A stretch of DNA of 64,000 bases from Schistocephalus solidus (Eukaryota; Platyhelminthes; Cestoda; Diphyllobothriidea; Diphyllobothriidae). This document shows positions 34,270 to 46,445 of the stretch, one piece after another. The translations under genes and the position numbers were made by a program. Location of the stretch: positions 62,001-126,000 of the forward strand of contig WEDG01005348.1 in assembly GCA_017591395.1 (NCBI GenBank), read 5' to 3'. Under the pieces are notes generated by a model. The model was not told where the DNA came from and did not search any database. It saw only the letters and a list, made by a program, of their open reading frames with translations. The first letter of the stretch is position 1; each line of letters begins with the position of its first letter.

Positions 34270-34655
34270 CCACCTGGTCTACCGAGGCCTCAACCATGAA
34301 ATCTCGGTTCATGATGCGAGGATTAACACCGTCACAATGCATTTCAGGGATGTTAACTCGGGACGCCCCCTGCATCTGTTGGTTTAGAGCCTCGCAAGAG
34401 TAAATAAGAGAAAGCCAGAGTGAAAAGACTATGTAACTATCAACAGAGGCTGAGAATGCGAACTATAGAATCGAAACATTGCCTCAAGGAATGGCGTAAT
34501 GGAAAAGAACACTAGGCCGAGCTATCCTGACCTCCAAGTCCACTTCAAACGCGTCGGCCGTGCGAGGGTAAGTCACCGGAATACGAATCTCCCGTAATAA
34601 AGGTGACCTTCAACTTCCAGCGAGATTAACTTCCGGGCCCTAAGTCTAGCACTCA
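34270..34655. other. Non-coding stretch after the GC-rich island
   Basis: Nothing recognised beyond gradually falling GC. Confidence 0.35.
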
Positions 34656-34659
34656 AGCT

Positions 34660-34765
34660 ACCCCAGAGCTTAAAAATATACCTAGCCTTAATCCTTATCT
34701 GCCTGGAATTTAGAGTAAAGCTACCTGTATTGCGAGGGTTCCTATTCCTGTGTCCTACATGAGGG
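34660..34765. repeat. CCTAA-type repeat with conserved tail
   Basis: Ends with CTGGAATTTAGAGTAAAG, ACCTGTATTGCGAGGGTTCC and CCTGTGTCC. The same tail, diverged, follows the CCTAA tracts at 35830-35890 and 37743-37805, so the tract and tail form one element family. Confidence 0.65.
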
Positions 34766-34769
34766 AGGT

Positions 34770-35630
34770 CTTGCGGGCTATGACAAGGCCTCCTAGAGGG
34801 GTCAGTTCCGTAATAATTTACCGTCATCAGTCTGCCGTAAAACGAGACAGAATGGTCAGACCTGAGAGTTGTATTCGGGTCAGGTTTTTTATCGATTACT
34901 CATTGTCGTGCAGCCGCCTTTGAATGATCAAGGTCGGGGATCCAAGGGAAACCAAGGTGCCGGTAGTTTGTCGTGTTACCTCGATGATCTGCACTTGTAG
35001 GGCTATTCTAATATTCCCTAACGCAGTCAGTGGAGTGGCGGTCTGTGCCTCAACTGGCAAAGCGATAAACCCAATAGCCAACTGAACCCGCTGTCACATT
35101 CAGATGTCTGGCGACTTCACATATGTTAGAAACAACTACCATGTATTCCAACTCTTGCATGCTACTTTCCTAGTACTGTGTGCTCACCAAAGAAAGAACT
35201 AAAATATAACTCCAGGGTGAAACGGAGCAGGTCATAAATTAGACCTCCGGTACGACTTGCAATGCACGCTTCCTGCAGATCCACAGTTTCCATGTATTTG
35301 AATTGATCTTTCCAAGGAGGCCGAACGTCTTGCAGTACGTTTGGCACATGACCTAAGAAGGAGCGGCTGCGGAATTCAATCACTTTAGTAAATTAATTTC
35401 CAAGCATGCTCAGTCAAAGTAAACACAGCAAGAGGATCCAATGTGTACTTTAACAGAGCACAGTAATGAGCGCAGGCTTTGCATAGGATATAATATCTTA
35501 CTAAGGTGATAAAGCCAGTAAGGATTACTTATACGACCCCCCGCCCCTATAAAGGACGCGGATATTGAAAGACCTCGTCCAAGTTATAAAGGTTGCCTTG
35601 CGAAGAAGTCCATGAAAGGAAAATATTCTC
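34770..35630. other. Non-coding stretch
   Basis: Nothing recognised. Confidence 0.35.
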
Positions 35631-35635
35631 TTGTC

Positions 35636-35890
35636 AGAACCCTAACACTATCCCAGATAAACCTAAACTTTAACCCTAATCTTAGCTCTAATCCTACTTT
35701 AAACCATAAACATAACCTTAACCTTAACTCTGAGCCTAACCCTAACTTCACTTAACGCTAAACTTAAGCCTAACCATACACCTAATCCTAACCTTGACAT
35801 AAATCTAATCATGAACGCAACCTTATTTTCCCTGGAATTCGACACAAAGACACCTGTAGCGTGGGCGATTCCTGTTCTCGTGGCCTGTTT
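35636..35890. repeat. CCTAA-type repeat with conserved tail (longest copy)
   Basis: About 190 bp of irregular CCTAA words (AACCCTAA, AACCTTAACCTTAAC, GCCTAACCCTAAC), then the tail CTGGAATTC, ACACCTGTAGCG and GATTCCTGTTCTCG. Resembles degraded telomere sequence but carries a unique tail. Confidence 0.75.
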
Positions 35891-35894
35891 AGGG

Positions 35895-36385
35895 GTGGCG
35901 CATCTAGGTCATAATTACCAAGAGCATTAAGAGTTAACAGCACTAATAGGTTAAAAAATAATTACGCAGAATAGGACAGCAGCCATTTTCCACCTGGTTC
36001 TACTTCCTTAGACCAGTCGTGCTTCTGCTCAACGCCTGCAACCATAAACGTTAAAAAACTTGCACATTTCCACTTTTTCCGTAACATCAATGCTCTGCAC
36101 GCAGTCTGCGTCTCTTCATTTATCGATGCAAATCGATTCATTTAGTTTCCATAAGCAAACAAGCCCCGATCTGGACGTTATATTCATGAGCAGTCGTAGA
36201 AGTGTCAGGCCTCATAGTGACCAACTAAACCTATTAAAACAACTACGATAGCTGTCAAACTCTCTTGTTCTCTCTCAGGCATGACTCGACGCAGTTAACA
36301 CTAGCCCTGGCTTCGCCAGTGGCCACTGCTGCATGAGACAGCAACTCGGAGTTCTGTTAAAAATAAATTCCTCCACTTCTGTGTC
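35895..36385. other. Non-coding stretch
   Basis: Nothing recognised. Confidence 0.35.
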
Positions 36386-36388
36386 TGT

Positions 36389-36728
36389 CTTCTTGTAATC
36401 TGTGGTTTGGCTGTATGATTGTGGCGCAACTACGGAGACGCTAAAACCTCATCTATGCTTTACAAATTCAGCAGATTCACACTTTCTACGATGTTAAACC
36501 TGGTCTTTCGACTACGAAACTTGAATGTTTATCTGAATCCCAACTGCGCTTGGTTAGACCTGAGAACAGAAACCCCCTGGCAATACGTATGGTGCCTTCT
36601 TGTAACCTGTGGTTTGGCTGTATGTTTGTGGCGCAACTACGGAGACGCTAAAACCTCATCTATGCTTTACAAATTCAGCAGATTCACACTTTCTACGATG
36701 TTAAACCTGGTCTTTCGACTACGAAACT
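36389..36728 (+). repeat. 133-bp direct duplication, offset 207 bp
   Basis: 36389-36521 and 36596-36728 are nearly identical (two or three differences), separated by a 74-bp segment. That segment (about 36528-36592: ATCTGAAT, CAACTGCGCTTGG, ACCTGAGAACAG, CCCCCTGGCAATAC) recurs inverted at 37769-37833. A 112-codon frame across the duplication is probably not a gene. Confidence 0.9.
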
Positions 36729-36759
36729 CGAAAAAATCAGCTACAACACATAGTTAGGC

Positions 36760-37630
36760 CAATTTTGCGTTCCGTCCATCTGGAACAAAAGATTGAATTT
36801 TTGGTGGAGCACTGAGGCGTCATCATCAGCTGGACAAAAAAGCCTGTTAAAGGAAGCTGGAGGAAATATCAAATAAGCCTATTCGACGTTCATTACACCT
36901 ACTGTGGTTCTCGATGAGCTCAGAGTTGAGAAAGATTTTGCTGCAAACCGAATGATATATAAAAAGTTAGACGGACTTCAAGAAACAATAAAGTGGTCCA
37001 GAAATATTATTTATACGCGACAGACGAGCTCATGCATCAATTAGTAGAAAATAACGTTTTTGACTTATCCAGAGTTCATTTAGACTTTAAACGGAAAAGG
37101 ATTAAGTAGATTTGACCATTTAATCCAGAAATATTTTCGGAAAGATGAATGTATGAAAGAAGTGTCCAGATGCGTGGCATTTTTTAGCAGTCTGTGCATA
37201 CGTGCCTTCGAAGTGCAATTATTTATTTTGCATGGCATTTTTTAAATCTGAAGGTTCTGTTTGTCATTTTACCTTTATTATACCCGCGTCAGCCATCTGG
37301 CAAGGTCGGTATGTTAGAAAAGTTTAGAGAATGTCACCCCCTCTTGTTAGACAGCCAAGTTGTTACAAAACCACCTCCAACTGGGTCCGTTATTTAACAG
37401 TAATTTACATTTATAACAGGATTATTTTTAGCTGATAAGCTCTGATTTTGAAGGTGCAACAAGCCTTGATTAAATAATGTGCGCAGTGGAGTGCAAAGTT
37501 AGAACCGAATGGTGCAGGCTTTTTTATTACTTTGTCTAACACGGGCACAAGCCAAAAGTCGAAAACACCGGTATCGTCGATCGACTGTGATTTCGTTGCG
37601 AAGTGCGAGAGATTCGAGTCTTCAGCGGAT
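36760..37630. other. Non-coding spacer between inverted copies
   Basis: AT-rich; nothing recognised. Confidence 0.35.
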
Positions 37631-37635
37631 ACCAC

Positions 37636-37835
37636 CAGTCTCCGTTAAAATTAACCCTAAAATTGAGCATAAATATAGCCTTAACCCTAGCCTTACTATT
37701 AAGTTTAACCTACCAAAAATCTTAGCTTTAACCATAATATTTAACTCTCTGAAATTTAGCAAAAGTTCATATGTATTGCCAGGGGGTTTCTGTTCTCAGG
37801 TCTAACCAAGCGCAGTTGGAATTCAGATAAACTTT
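37636..37835 (-). repeat. CCTAA-type repeat joined to the inverted copy of the 36528-36592 segment
   Basis: CCTAA words at 37645-37740, then a tail (CTGAAATTTAGC, GTATTGCCAGGGGGTTTCTG, TTCTCAGGTCTAACC) whose reverse complement matches 36528-36592 almost exactly. This shows that the duplicated 36.4-36.7 kb unit and the CCTAA family belong to the same element. Confidence 0.8.
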
Positions 37836-37839
37836 CGAG

Positions 37840-38500
37840 TTGACTGCGGAGAAAACAAAACCTGCCTTTTTTATATGGCTTCTTTTTATGCTTACCCGAC
37901 GTTTTGAACACCAACTGATGACGAAACGTGTAGACCTATGGGAGACAAATGGGCACTCAATTGTGATTTCAACAGTATGGAACCTTCCAACCGGAGCGTA
38001 AATCGAGCCTAAGTGCTCCGTCTGGAGCCCTGTTCCTGACATAATCAGGCTGTCGCCATGATGACGCACCTCCGTTCTACCATGTTTTATGTCAATACCT
38101 GGAACCAGTTGATCGTACTCAACGCGATAATCATGTTCGCGAGATAGGAACCCCAATAACCTCTGGCAAACACACAGACCAAGGAATAATATAGGGAGGA
38201 TCAACACCTGCATTTCCACTGCACCCATTGTACGCTAATCAACCCGTATAGCCAGTCCAAACGGTGAATGCCGAATCGCACCAAGCGGCTGATTATCAAT
38301 TCTGGAGTACTGACAAATGAGAGAGAGAGACTTCAGTGGCCATGGCTAGCTAATTGTCTGGAAATTGAGGTTCATTGGCTAATATGTCAGAACTAGCTAT
38401 CACAGTCTCTCCGATGGCATTGCACACAATTGGGCTGATTGCCGTTACGTGAGCTATTGTCAGGGCTCTCAACTGAACTTCAAGGCAAAACGAGCGTGTG
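37840..38500. other. Probable repeat-derived stretch
   Basis: A 153-codon minus-strand frame (37767-38228) begins with a hydrophobic run, but its end runs through the inverted repeat copy, so I do not take it as a gene. CTGATGACGAAAC at 37917-37929 has the hammerhead blocks without a stem between them. Confidence 0.35.
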
Positions 38501-38518
38501 TGTCCCTTCCCGTTGTCA

Positions 38519-39160
38519 GGCGGCTGGTACCAAAGTCAGGTATGGGGTATTTTTGGGATCTGAAATGCGTCCTGTTTTACAATTAGTCGTTTTTTATGAT
38601 CTTATACTTGAAGAAATGTTGTCTGAAATACCTTTGGATTAGGCTGTGGGCTAATTAATAGTTAAGTAGTAACTGATCTTTTTGTATCGAAAGCACATTT
38701 CAGAATTTTGGTTCGTAGTTCATTGGACAGTCAAGTTACAGTAGATCCTGGTGCGCTGTTTGTTCCATTACTTATTTTCGTTTACTTTCTCTTCCTATCC
38801 TCTGCGCAGTTCACATATTCTGCTGAGAGCGTTCAGAACTGGTATGCCTTGAGAGGCATAAGAACCTTTAACAAATTTTCTTTCGAAGTAACTCGAATGC
38901 CCCCCCCCTTCGGTTAGCACATGAAACGTTAGTCTGCAGTCAGTCAGTATGCAAAGTAGTCTTCCGTTTCACGATAGCCAGCGGTTCCCCCAGTTACCTG
39001 CGACGCGTTCGGACTAGCTGCAGTCTGAAACTCAATCATTTCGGCTTCGCGTGGCTCTATTGGTTGGGAAATAGTTACTGTTTGACAAGAGGCTGGTAAC
39101 AAAGTCAGGTGGGTGGCAGTTTTGACGATCTGAAATCCATCCTGTTTTACATTTAACAGT
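38519..39160 (+). repeat. Diverged direct duplication (38519-38590 and 39088-39160)
   Basis: Both carry GGCTGGTA-CAAAGTCAGGT, then GATCTGAAAT-C and ATCCTGTTTTACA-TTA, about 570 bp apart. The family is unrecognised. Confidence 0.65.
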
Positions 39161-39164
39161 TTAA

Positions 39165-40180
39165 CTAGTAAAAGGGATATTCGTTGTCAGCTTATTTAGC
39201 ACTTAGATTTCGGTAACAATAGATCCCCGATGCACATATGATGAAAGTCATTGTGTACCTTCCTGCTCCAAGAAGGTTCTGTAAACGGTTGCGTTCTTAC
39301 CTGCTAGATTTGTATTTGGCTTCAGTGCTGATTCTCATAGAAGGCAAATTAAATGGCAATTTTAGTGAGCGGTAAAACCCAAATGAACAAATATTTTACG
39401 AAGGCAGATTTAAAGATCACACCATTGGCCGAAGATTGAGCCTTGGCGATCTTCATGTCTCATTAGATCGGCCTGTGTCCATATCTTGTCGTTCCAGAGC
39501 AAGGCATAACTTCCCTTGGGCTCTGAGATACATTGTGAAAATCGTTAAATAAATCACTTTGAGATCAGATCTATCTCTCCAACTGTGAACCTGTCCTCTC
39601 TTAAACCTCTGGTTACCACCAAATATTAAAACGGCATTCCCTAATATTAAATACGAACGCGCCATTTGCAAGTCAGTTATTATGAGAAAATGTAAATTTG
39701 CAACTCGTTTTCACATCCCTGGGTAGTGCCTGATTGGACCTGAGATGTGAATATATGTACAGCTTCTATGTGCCGAATCCTTTTGTGTCAGAGTTAGAAA
39801 ACCCTTGTCTATAGTTCGCTTCCGTAGCCTCAAAGTTTTGTCCTTTCAGTTCCTATTTACTAACTCTGCGATTTTACTTCTCTGCCAGCGTTTACTCGCC
39901 ATTCTATGCATCAAAATTGACCTAACTTCCTAGACTTGACATGCATCAGTCTAAACATTAAGTTTACTTAATGCAACCCTCCGGTTTATGTGGCACATGG
40001 CAGTCCGACCCATGTCGTATGCAATCAACGACATGAAGTCACATTTTACACTCATCTACCCCAAAAGAATGCAAGCAGCTCTGCTATTCGATGTTCGGTT
40101 CAGCTGGCAGGCACCCCGGTCACTCAGGAATTTCAGCATGTCTGGCAGTTTCTCTGGCTAAATAGACACTGGCCATTATT
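39165..40180. other. Non-coding stretch
   Basis: Nothing recognised. Confidence 0.35.
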
Positions 40181-40277
40181 CGTTGGTGAACGCTCACCGA
40201 TCGTTAATGGAACTTACTCGTCCCGCTCTGCCTTGGGGTTGTTTCTAGAGCCCCGCCAGCAGCCTCTCAGCGCCTAA
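40180..40277 (-). repeat. SINE-associated fragment left of the (TAG)n tract
   Basis: TTGGTGAACGCTCACCGATC and TCTAGAGCCCCG-CAG are shared with 46786-46865, where they form the end of a minus-strand SINE copy. Confidence 0.6.
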
Positions 40278-40580
<303 letters not shown>

Positions 40581-40639
40581 ATTAACTATGCCGAGTAAGA
40601 CAAGTGTGACTGGACTGGCAATCTCTGTCTCATTAAGTG

Positions 40640-40730
40640 CCATCAGCTGGTTACAGCTAATGAGCCAGAAATTGCAATTTCAGTCTCCCTTGTCTTTGTC
40701 GGCAATGTTTATCTGCTGTTCATTATTCCA
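40640..40730 (+). mobile_element. tRNA-SINE body fragment
   Basis: GCTAATGAGCCAGAAATTGC and TCTCCCTTGTCTTTGTCGG match the SINE bodies at 946 and 1251. No tRNA head attached. GAAAT is kept but the CTGATGA block is changed. Confidence 0.75.
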
Positions 40731-40734
40731 AGTT

Positions 40735-43700
40735 GTCAAAGTGAGCCCTGGTAATTGTATTTGAAACTCTTTTGGATGCGCATGTGGTAAAATGGGCGAA
40801 GGTGTCTTCGCACACAGTAGCAACCTAGGCGGCGGTCAATTAGTAGGACAACATGGAGATGACTGCTGGTAAGGTAGAATATGATGTCCAGTCAGCTAGC
40901 CTCACCCAGTGTGTCTCGAAACATGAAATGTCTGCCTTCGATAACCGAAACAGACTTCAGACAACTTCAATGTCGTTGGACCGTCACGCCGGCCGCCCAT
41001 TATCTGCTTTTATCTGCCAGACGAAAGGTTTATGGAGGTGTGACTGTCGCACCAGAACATATTCTTGAAATCACAGCTGAAAGCTAGACACAAGGCTGTG
41101 GCAGAATCGAACCGAACGCCTGATGTGCAGCTTGGCATCTGGCGTGACTAGTACTGCTGTAAAATGTTGAAATCCAAGATCTGCTTTAGAGTAACTAAAA
41201 ACATTTTGCTTATCGCAAAAGACTAAGGAATAGTTATTACAGTTACCTGTTAGTTGACTTGGCTCAATTCTATATTGAGAAAAGTTTCTCTCGGTGTTGG
41301 CTGCGACAATAAAACAGTGCTTTTGAACAGACTTTTTAGAGGTAACGCGAACTTCATATTAGTACTCATTTCTACCTTATCTTCCTTAACACACATAGTT
41401 AATTTAAAAGACAAACTAATTAGATAAGTCCGTTAAAATAAGTTAAAGCATAAGCATGGCAATACTGATCTTTTTAGCCCAGGAAACTGGGAATACGAAT
41501 CCAAAACCGAATAAAGTATGTCGGCATCAAAAGTAATAAGGTTGGTCCGACAAGGTGAAAGGCGCAGTATTCTACTCCTGATTTTTCAAAAGGTATATGT
41601 TCATCAGAGTTAAAAGGCACTGATCCACTGATATTTCTGGAGCAGACGTTTTCGCCTGTGTGCGTCCAATTCTTGAGAAATTGCTAAAAAATAAACAGGG
41701 CTAAACAATTCAGGTTAGTTTGCAGAATAGGACAAAAGAAATTGCATTTGAGTTTTATTTAACGAACCCATCTTCCATGCCACCTCCATGAAAGCAAACT
41801 TTTGGAAGACATTGCTGCCCGTTAACAAGGTCGATGTGGGAAAATGGCATTTATGATATGTCAACAGGTTGAGTTGCAAGTGCTGTTTAGACGAAACCAT
41901 GCAAAATCACCTGACTGACTCAAAAACAACTGTGTTTAGAGACCTTGGCTAGCCTTGAGCAGCTATATTTCATGATCATTTATTCTTCTACAGAGGGTTT
42001 ATGCATGGTTGCCACAGATGCGCAAGTAATCATCCTATTGATAGTTGAATTCCATGCACCACCCTATTGAACCGCAGATCCTTCAAAAAAGGTTTTACTG
42101 AAATTTTAAACCTTGAGCAACATTAAAGCAAATCTCAAGCATTGGGTTAATCACGTCTGACTTATTTGGCCCTGCCGCACTTCAACTGTGCGTATCTGCG
42201 CCAAATAAGCATTGCCATTCATGCATAGGATATTATCGGGATCCACTTAATTATTCAGTTTTCTTTCGCATTCTTTGGCAAACTTTATTGGAAAGTTGAG
42301 AAAGAATTAAACTTTTCTATCTGCTGTGATTAATATTTCTCAAAGGCACTGGCAGAAACATTTATTAGTAGAGGATTTTGGCAGATTTGGATCATTCATT
42401 TGACGAACTTTCATATTTTCGTAAATGGTTACCTAAATACAAGTAGTAGCATTAAATGCAATATTTTTGATATTCTCTTACTTATGACAGGCAAAACATT
42501 AAAAGTGCAATCAAGTGGCAGATAACGCCAGCCGTGGTTACTGTACATCACGAGCTCTAACTGGATGTGGAAAAATTGATATTCAAAATTAATTGATGTT
42601 ATAAATCTCCCTAAGTTCAGGGACCCTGATAGAATCAAACTTAATGAATGTTAATAAGCTATTGAAAGTTAATCATAGGTGGGGAACATGCACGGCCGTA
42701 CAGTGGGATCACGGAGAAATGGCGAAGCATACACGTGAAAAACGGCTTTACTTAAATGAGGATCAGTCAGAGAAAAAAGGTGCAAATCTACTAGCAGATA
42801 CCCAAACCGACTCCTATTGCTACGGGTGAGGTTGATAGGCAGTCGTTTAAATTTTGGAGCGCCACTTATAAGATCTCCAAAATAAGTCTGTATAGATTTC
42901 GCATGTTTTCTAAGAGAAACTGATAAGTACATGGCAGTGAACAAGGGAAAGAAGTGCTTTGTCTACTAAGTTAATAGATAGTAAAACCGCAAATTTCATC
43001 ATGATAGCGCCCAGGCAAGTATTCAAGACCTTGTAGAAAAAGCACGTATTTTTGATTCCTCCTTACATTTCTCAGAGAACTTATAAACGTAATTTTCCAG
43101 CTTCCTTTCAAGACTAAACGAATAAGTTATAAGTTATCGTCCCCACTTCGTGTTAGTAGGAGCTTCACAAGGACCTAAGTGTATGTACGAAAACAATCTT
43201 TTTAAAGTTTTTAACTGAAAAAAGCTGTACGTTTTGGCTTTAAAGTACCTCGAAGCATATCTGCACAACCACACGCTTTTGCGCATGAGCCTGGAACGCT
43301 TGGTATCCGCTTACCTGTCGAAAGAAATAATCGGATGCACTTTTTCAATTGGTTGACCCCAGACACTGTCAACCCCATGAACGCCTGGGTTACTTTTTCA
43401 AATGTTCCGTAACATTACATGCATTACTTCACAGGGTTGACTCCCAACAAATCATTGATGTAGGGAATATCCTTTAACCATAAACCTTGCTTTCTAATCA
43501 AGCATCAAACGGATTAGTGAAAGAAGATCAGTTTGAAAGCCCATCGAGTCAGGCGCATGACACATTACCTACATTCGTAAACGGTTGCTATCGATACCTT
43601 TAGAAATCAACCACCACGAAGCCAGCAGATCGCAGATGCACATCTGGAACATCGAAAAAGAATTGCTGAAGAACAAAGAAATACCCGTAACCGAAACTGG

Positions 43701-45360
43701 CAAAGATGCCGGTTTCGTTCTTGTTAATAAAAGTATTTGGGTTTTGAAGTCGAATCACTCATGAACGCTGGCAGTAGGCTCAAAAATGCGAGAGGAAGAT
43801 AAAATAGTCATCAATCTGGGAGTATAAAATTAAAACGACGGATTTTCCCCAGTGATCCGCTTCTTCACCTTAAAAGTGGAAATGACGGTCTGCCCGACAG
43901 GACTTCTTCAATTTGCAGCTACATTCTAACCTGCTCCTATATGGCAGATTATTTTAGTTGAATGACTAAGCGCCTTTCCAAGTGGATGCCCGTGCATTAT
44001 CGTTCCCCTCAAAATTAAGGTTTTAAAAAGCCTACTTCTAACGCAATCTTGAAGACGTCAACCAGGCGTTTATAGTCATCTATAAAGTGCCGACAAGGCA
44101 CTCCAAGTTCCTCTGCCAACGGATAGTTGTGACGGCGTAGACAGTGCCCAAACTGGTAGCTAACCCTGCTTTGTGCTAACAGAAAGTGCTTAAATATGCC
44201 CACAGCCTCCTCTGACCTAAAAAGAAACCCCAGCATATTCGTTTCCGCCTTCTACCGCGTCGCGTAACAACGACAAATCATCAGCAGAACTCACTGTCGG
44301 ACATCCCCTTCTCCTGCACACGCCTCTGGCAGAACTAGACTATAATTAACCCCGACATCTCTGAACCTCAAAAATTCTTTCCTCGGGTATTCTGTTCGTT
44401 GCCGGTTTTAACTCTTGGCTCTACACTCTAACTGACTTAGGTTACTATAAAGGCGAGAGGAAAATAATCTGTTGCCAAGTGTTTACATGGGCAGCATCGC
44501 AAAACTGCGCTTGCGTGAATATACCAATTACACTCTTCAAAACCATACCTTCGCTTGCCACAGTGGTGCATTCCATAGTGGCTTGCGCATATTCACATTT
44601 TTTGTAAGCCCAGTCGTGTCCCGGCATTCCTCCTCTGGATGACGGCTTTAGCAGACATCGCAAACACCAGACTTAACGCTGCTCTGGCCAATTGCGGCAT
44701 GAACAGACCAGCCCTGATTGTTAAGATCTGGCAAAAACCATTCGCGAACTCAACGCGATGGATATATGATGCCGGCTCTCACAAGCCCGGTGCACTCACT
44801 GTCGCTTGACCTCATAGGTAGAGTGTAAGCAGGCCACCGCGAATTAGTCGAGTCACAGCAGACGTTCTTATGTGAGATAAATAACTTCTGCGGGCATCTT
44901 GCTACTCCCGAGGAGAACTTGACCCTGGTTCTAATATTTGAGATATTTTGATATTCTTTCAAAGCAATCTCCATAGTAGCATGTGGGTTAACGTGTGCAA
45001 ATCTTTATCGGCCCCGAGGATGCACTGTTTTGCTCCTAAACTAGGTGTTCGTTTTTTTGCTTATCTAGGAACTTTTCAAAATAATTTCATCTCCATGGCA
45101 AAGGAGGAAAGCTAGGAACTGAAGTGGAGTTCTGCTGTCCCTTAAACTTCACTACAAGTCAAACCTTTTAACCAATCCACGTAAGTACTGAATTATCACT
45201 CAGGGCTATAATTTACATACAGATCTAGAATAAATGTTCACGGTGACGACGAAATATGCAGTTCTTTAGTACTTATTATCCTAACATGTCTGCTTATTTG
45301 ATTATGCAGGCTTTCCATATAATGATTTAGTTTCTGGTGGAGCTTAATGTATTGCTTTAG
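40735..45360. other. 4.6-kb non-coding stretch
   Basis: AT-rich, with a GC-richer patch at 44000-44960 holding two 70-75 codon minus-strand frames without recognisable domains. Probably repeat-derived. Confidence 0.35.
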
Positions 45361-45364
45361 AGAT

Positions 45365-45440
45365 ATGGTAAGGTTAAGGTTAGGTTGAAGATTACGGTTG
45401 GGTTAAAGAATGGGGGTACGGAAATAGGTAAGGTTAGGGT
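45365..45440. repeat. Degenerate TTAGG-rich tract
   Basis: GGTAAGGTTAAGGTTAGG and similar words: the opposite orientation of the CCTAA tracts. Confidence 0.7.
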
Positions 45441-45854
45441 TTGCCTGCTGCAGACCATGCTACTTAGCCCAACCTTTTTTAACCACTCACCTTACATTTA
45501 AAGTTTTTTCAACCGCTTTCACGCCTCTAATTTGCAAGTTTCATCTTGCTTGTTTGTTCCAGCACATCACCGGAATAATAAAACCAAATAAAGCTAGAAA
45601 TGCGAGTACTACTGATGCCTTCGGCAGACTCCGTTAACTGCCTCGCTCATTTGCCATACTGAGAAACTAATATTATCACGCATTCCGCTGTACAGGAGTG
45701 TAAATTCTTTATTTTCTCAGTGGACGAACCCTAATAAGTTTAAATTGAAGTGATACTAAGTGTATGTTTCAGGTGATTACGTCAACCCTCGAAGGCTTGC
45801 TTCAGGAAGGAGGGGACATTTTAAAAGTGCCCAAGGCTTACCGAAGCCTACACC

Positions 45855-46445
45855 TCAGATGTCCTGCTCGAAAACGGTAAATTGTGTACGCCTCAATGGT
45901 GGCCTTGCGGAGAGCGATCCACCCCCGGGATGACTGTAAGGTTGCAATTGTGGTCGTGGAATGGTCGGTCGCGGTGGCAGCTTGTTTGGCGTAGCCGACA
46001 AGTTCATATGCAGCACGGAGCGAAACTTTGTCAGGGGCGGCACCTTGACCTCGTTGGAGGAAACGCAGGGCATGGAACCGAAAGTGAGGCGCAACGAAAC
46101 CGGAATGCCTTCTTGGAGGTCAGCTATCTTGGCCGGATGCAGCATGTCAGAGCTCAGGTAGCCCTTAAGTGGGGCACCATTTATGCCCTTTGATTCGTCA
46201 ATAATGCGCTGCTTCAGGTCGTCCGCCGAGGCCACTTTGGCTATGCAAATGTTCTTGCCGGTGGAGGCTATGCTGAAGGCAAAGGGGGTCTCCGTTTGGA
46301 TGCAGATGTCCTCGTTGGAGCTAACACGACCGAGGATGAACTTTTGCGGCCGAAGTGCTTGCACGGGCGTATGGTCACTGCCGCTGCCCGCGGGGCCATG
46401 TATAGCTCTCAGACCACGAGACAGATCGGTAACCAAGGGATAAAG
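45855..46445 (-). CDS. Unknown gene, last coding exon
   Basis: Begins after GGATATCTTTCAG at 46446, phase 0, and runs 196 codons to TGA at 45857-45855. Starts LYPLVTDLSRGLRAI. The middle holds alternating hydrophobic and polar strands with conserved-looking charge (ASADDLKQRIIDESKG, GIPVSLRLTFGS). The end is rich in Pro/Arg (LPPRPTIPRPQLQP). GC content is clearly above the flanks, as expected for coding sequence. A GTAAGC just past the stop leaves open that splicing occurs instead of termination. Confidence 0.72.
   Translation of the reverse strand, partial: LYPLVTDLSRGLRAIHGPAGSGSDHTPVQALRPQKFILGRVSSNEDICIQTETPFAFSIASTGKNICIAKVASADDLKQRIIDESKGINGAPLKGYLSSDMLHPAKIADLQEGIPVSLRLTFGSMPCVSSNEVKVPPLTKFRSVLHMNLSATPNKLPPRPTIPRPQLQPYSHPGGGSLSARPPLRRTQFTVFEQDI

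Noticed and set aside
35636..35820. Interstitial telomere or chromosome end
   Set aside because: Units are irregular and joined to a tail shared by other loci; better explained as a dispersed repeat.
36419..36757. 112-codon frame with internal repeat
   Set aside because: The repeat is the 133-bp DNA duplication; the inverted copy at 37.8 kb shows it is element sequence.
37917..37929. CTGATGACGAAAC as a hammerhead core
   Set aside because: The two blocks are adjacent with no room for stem II.
37767..38228. 153-codon minus-strand frame with a hydrophobic start
   Set aside because: Its end lies in the inverted repeat copy; no splice sites or domain. Considered and rejected as the receptor's signal-peptide exon.
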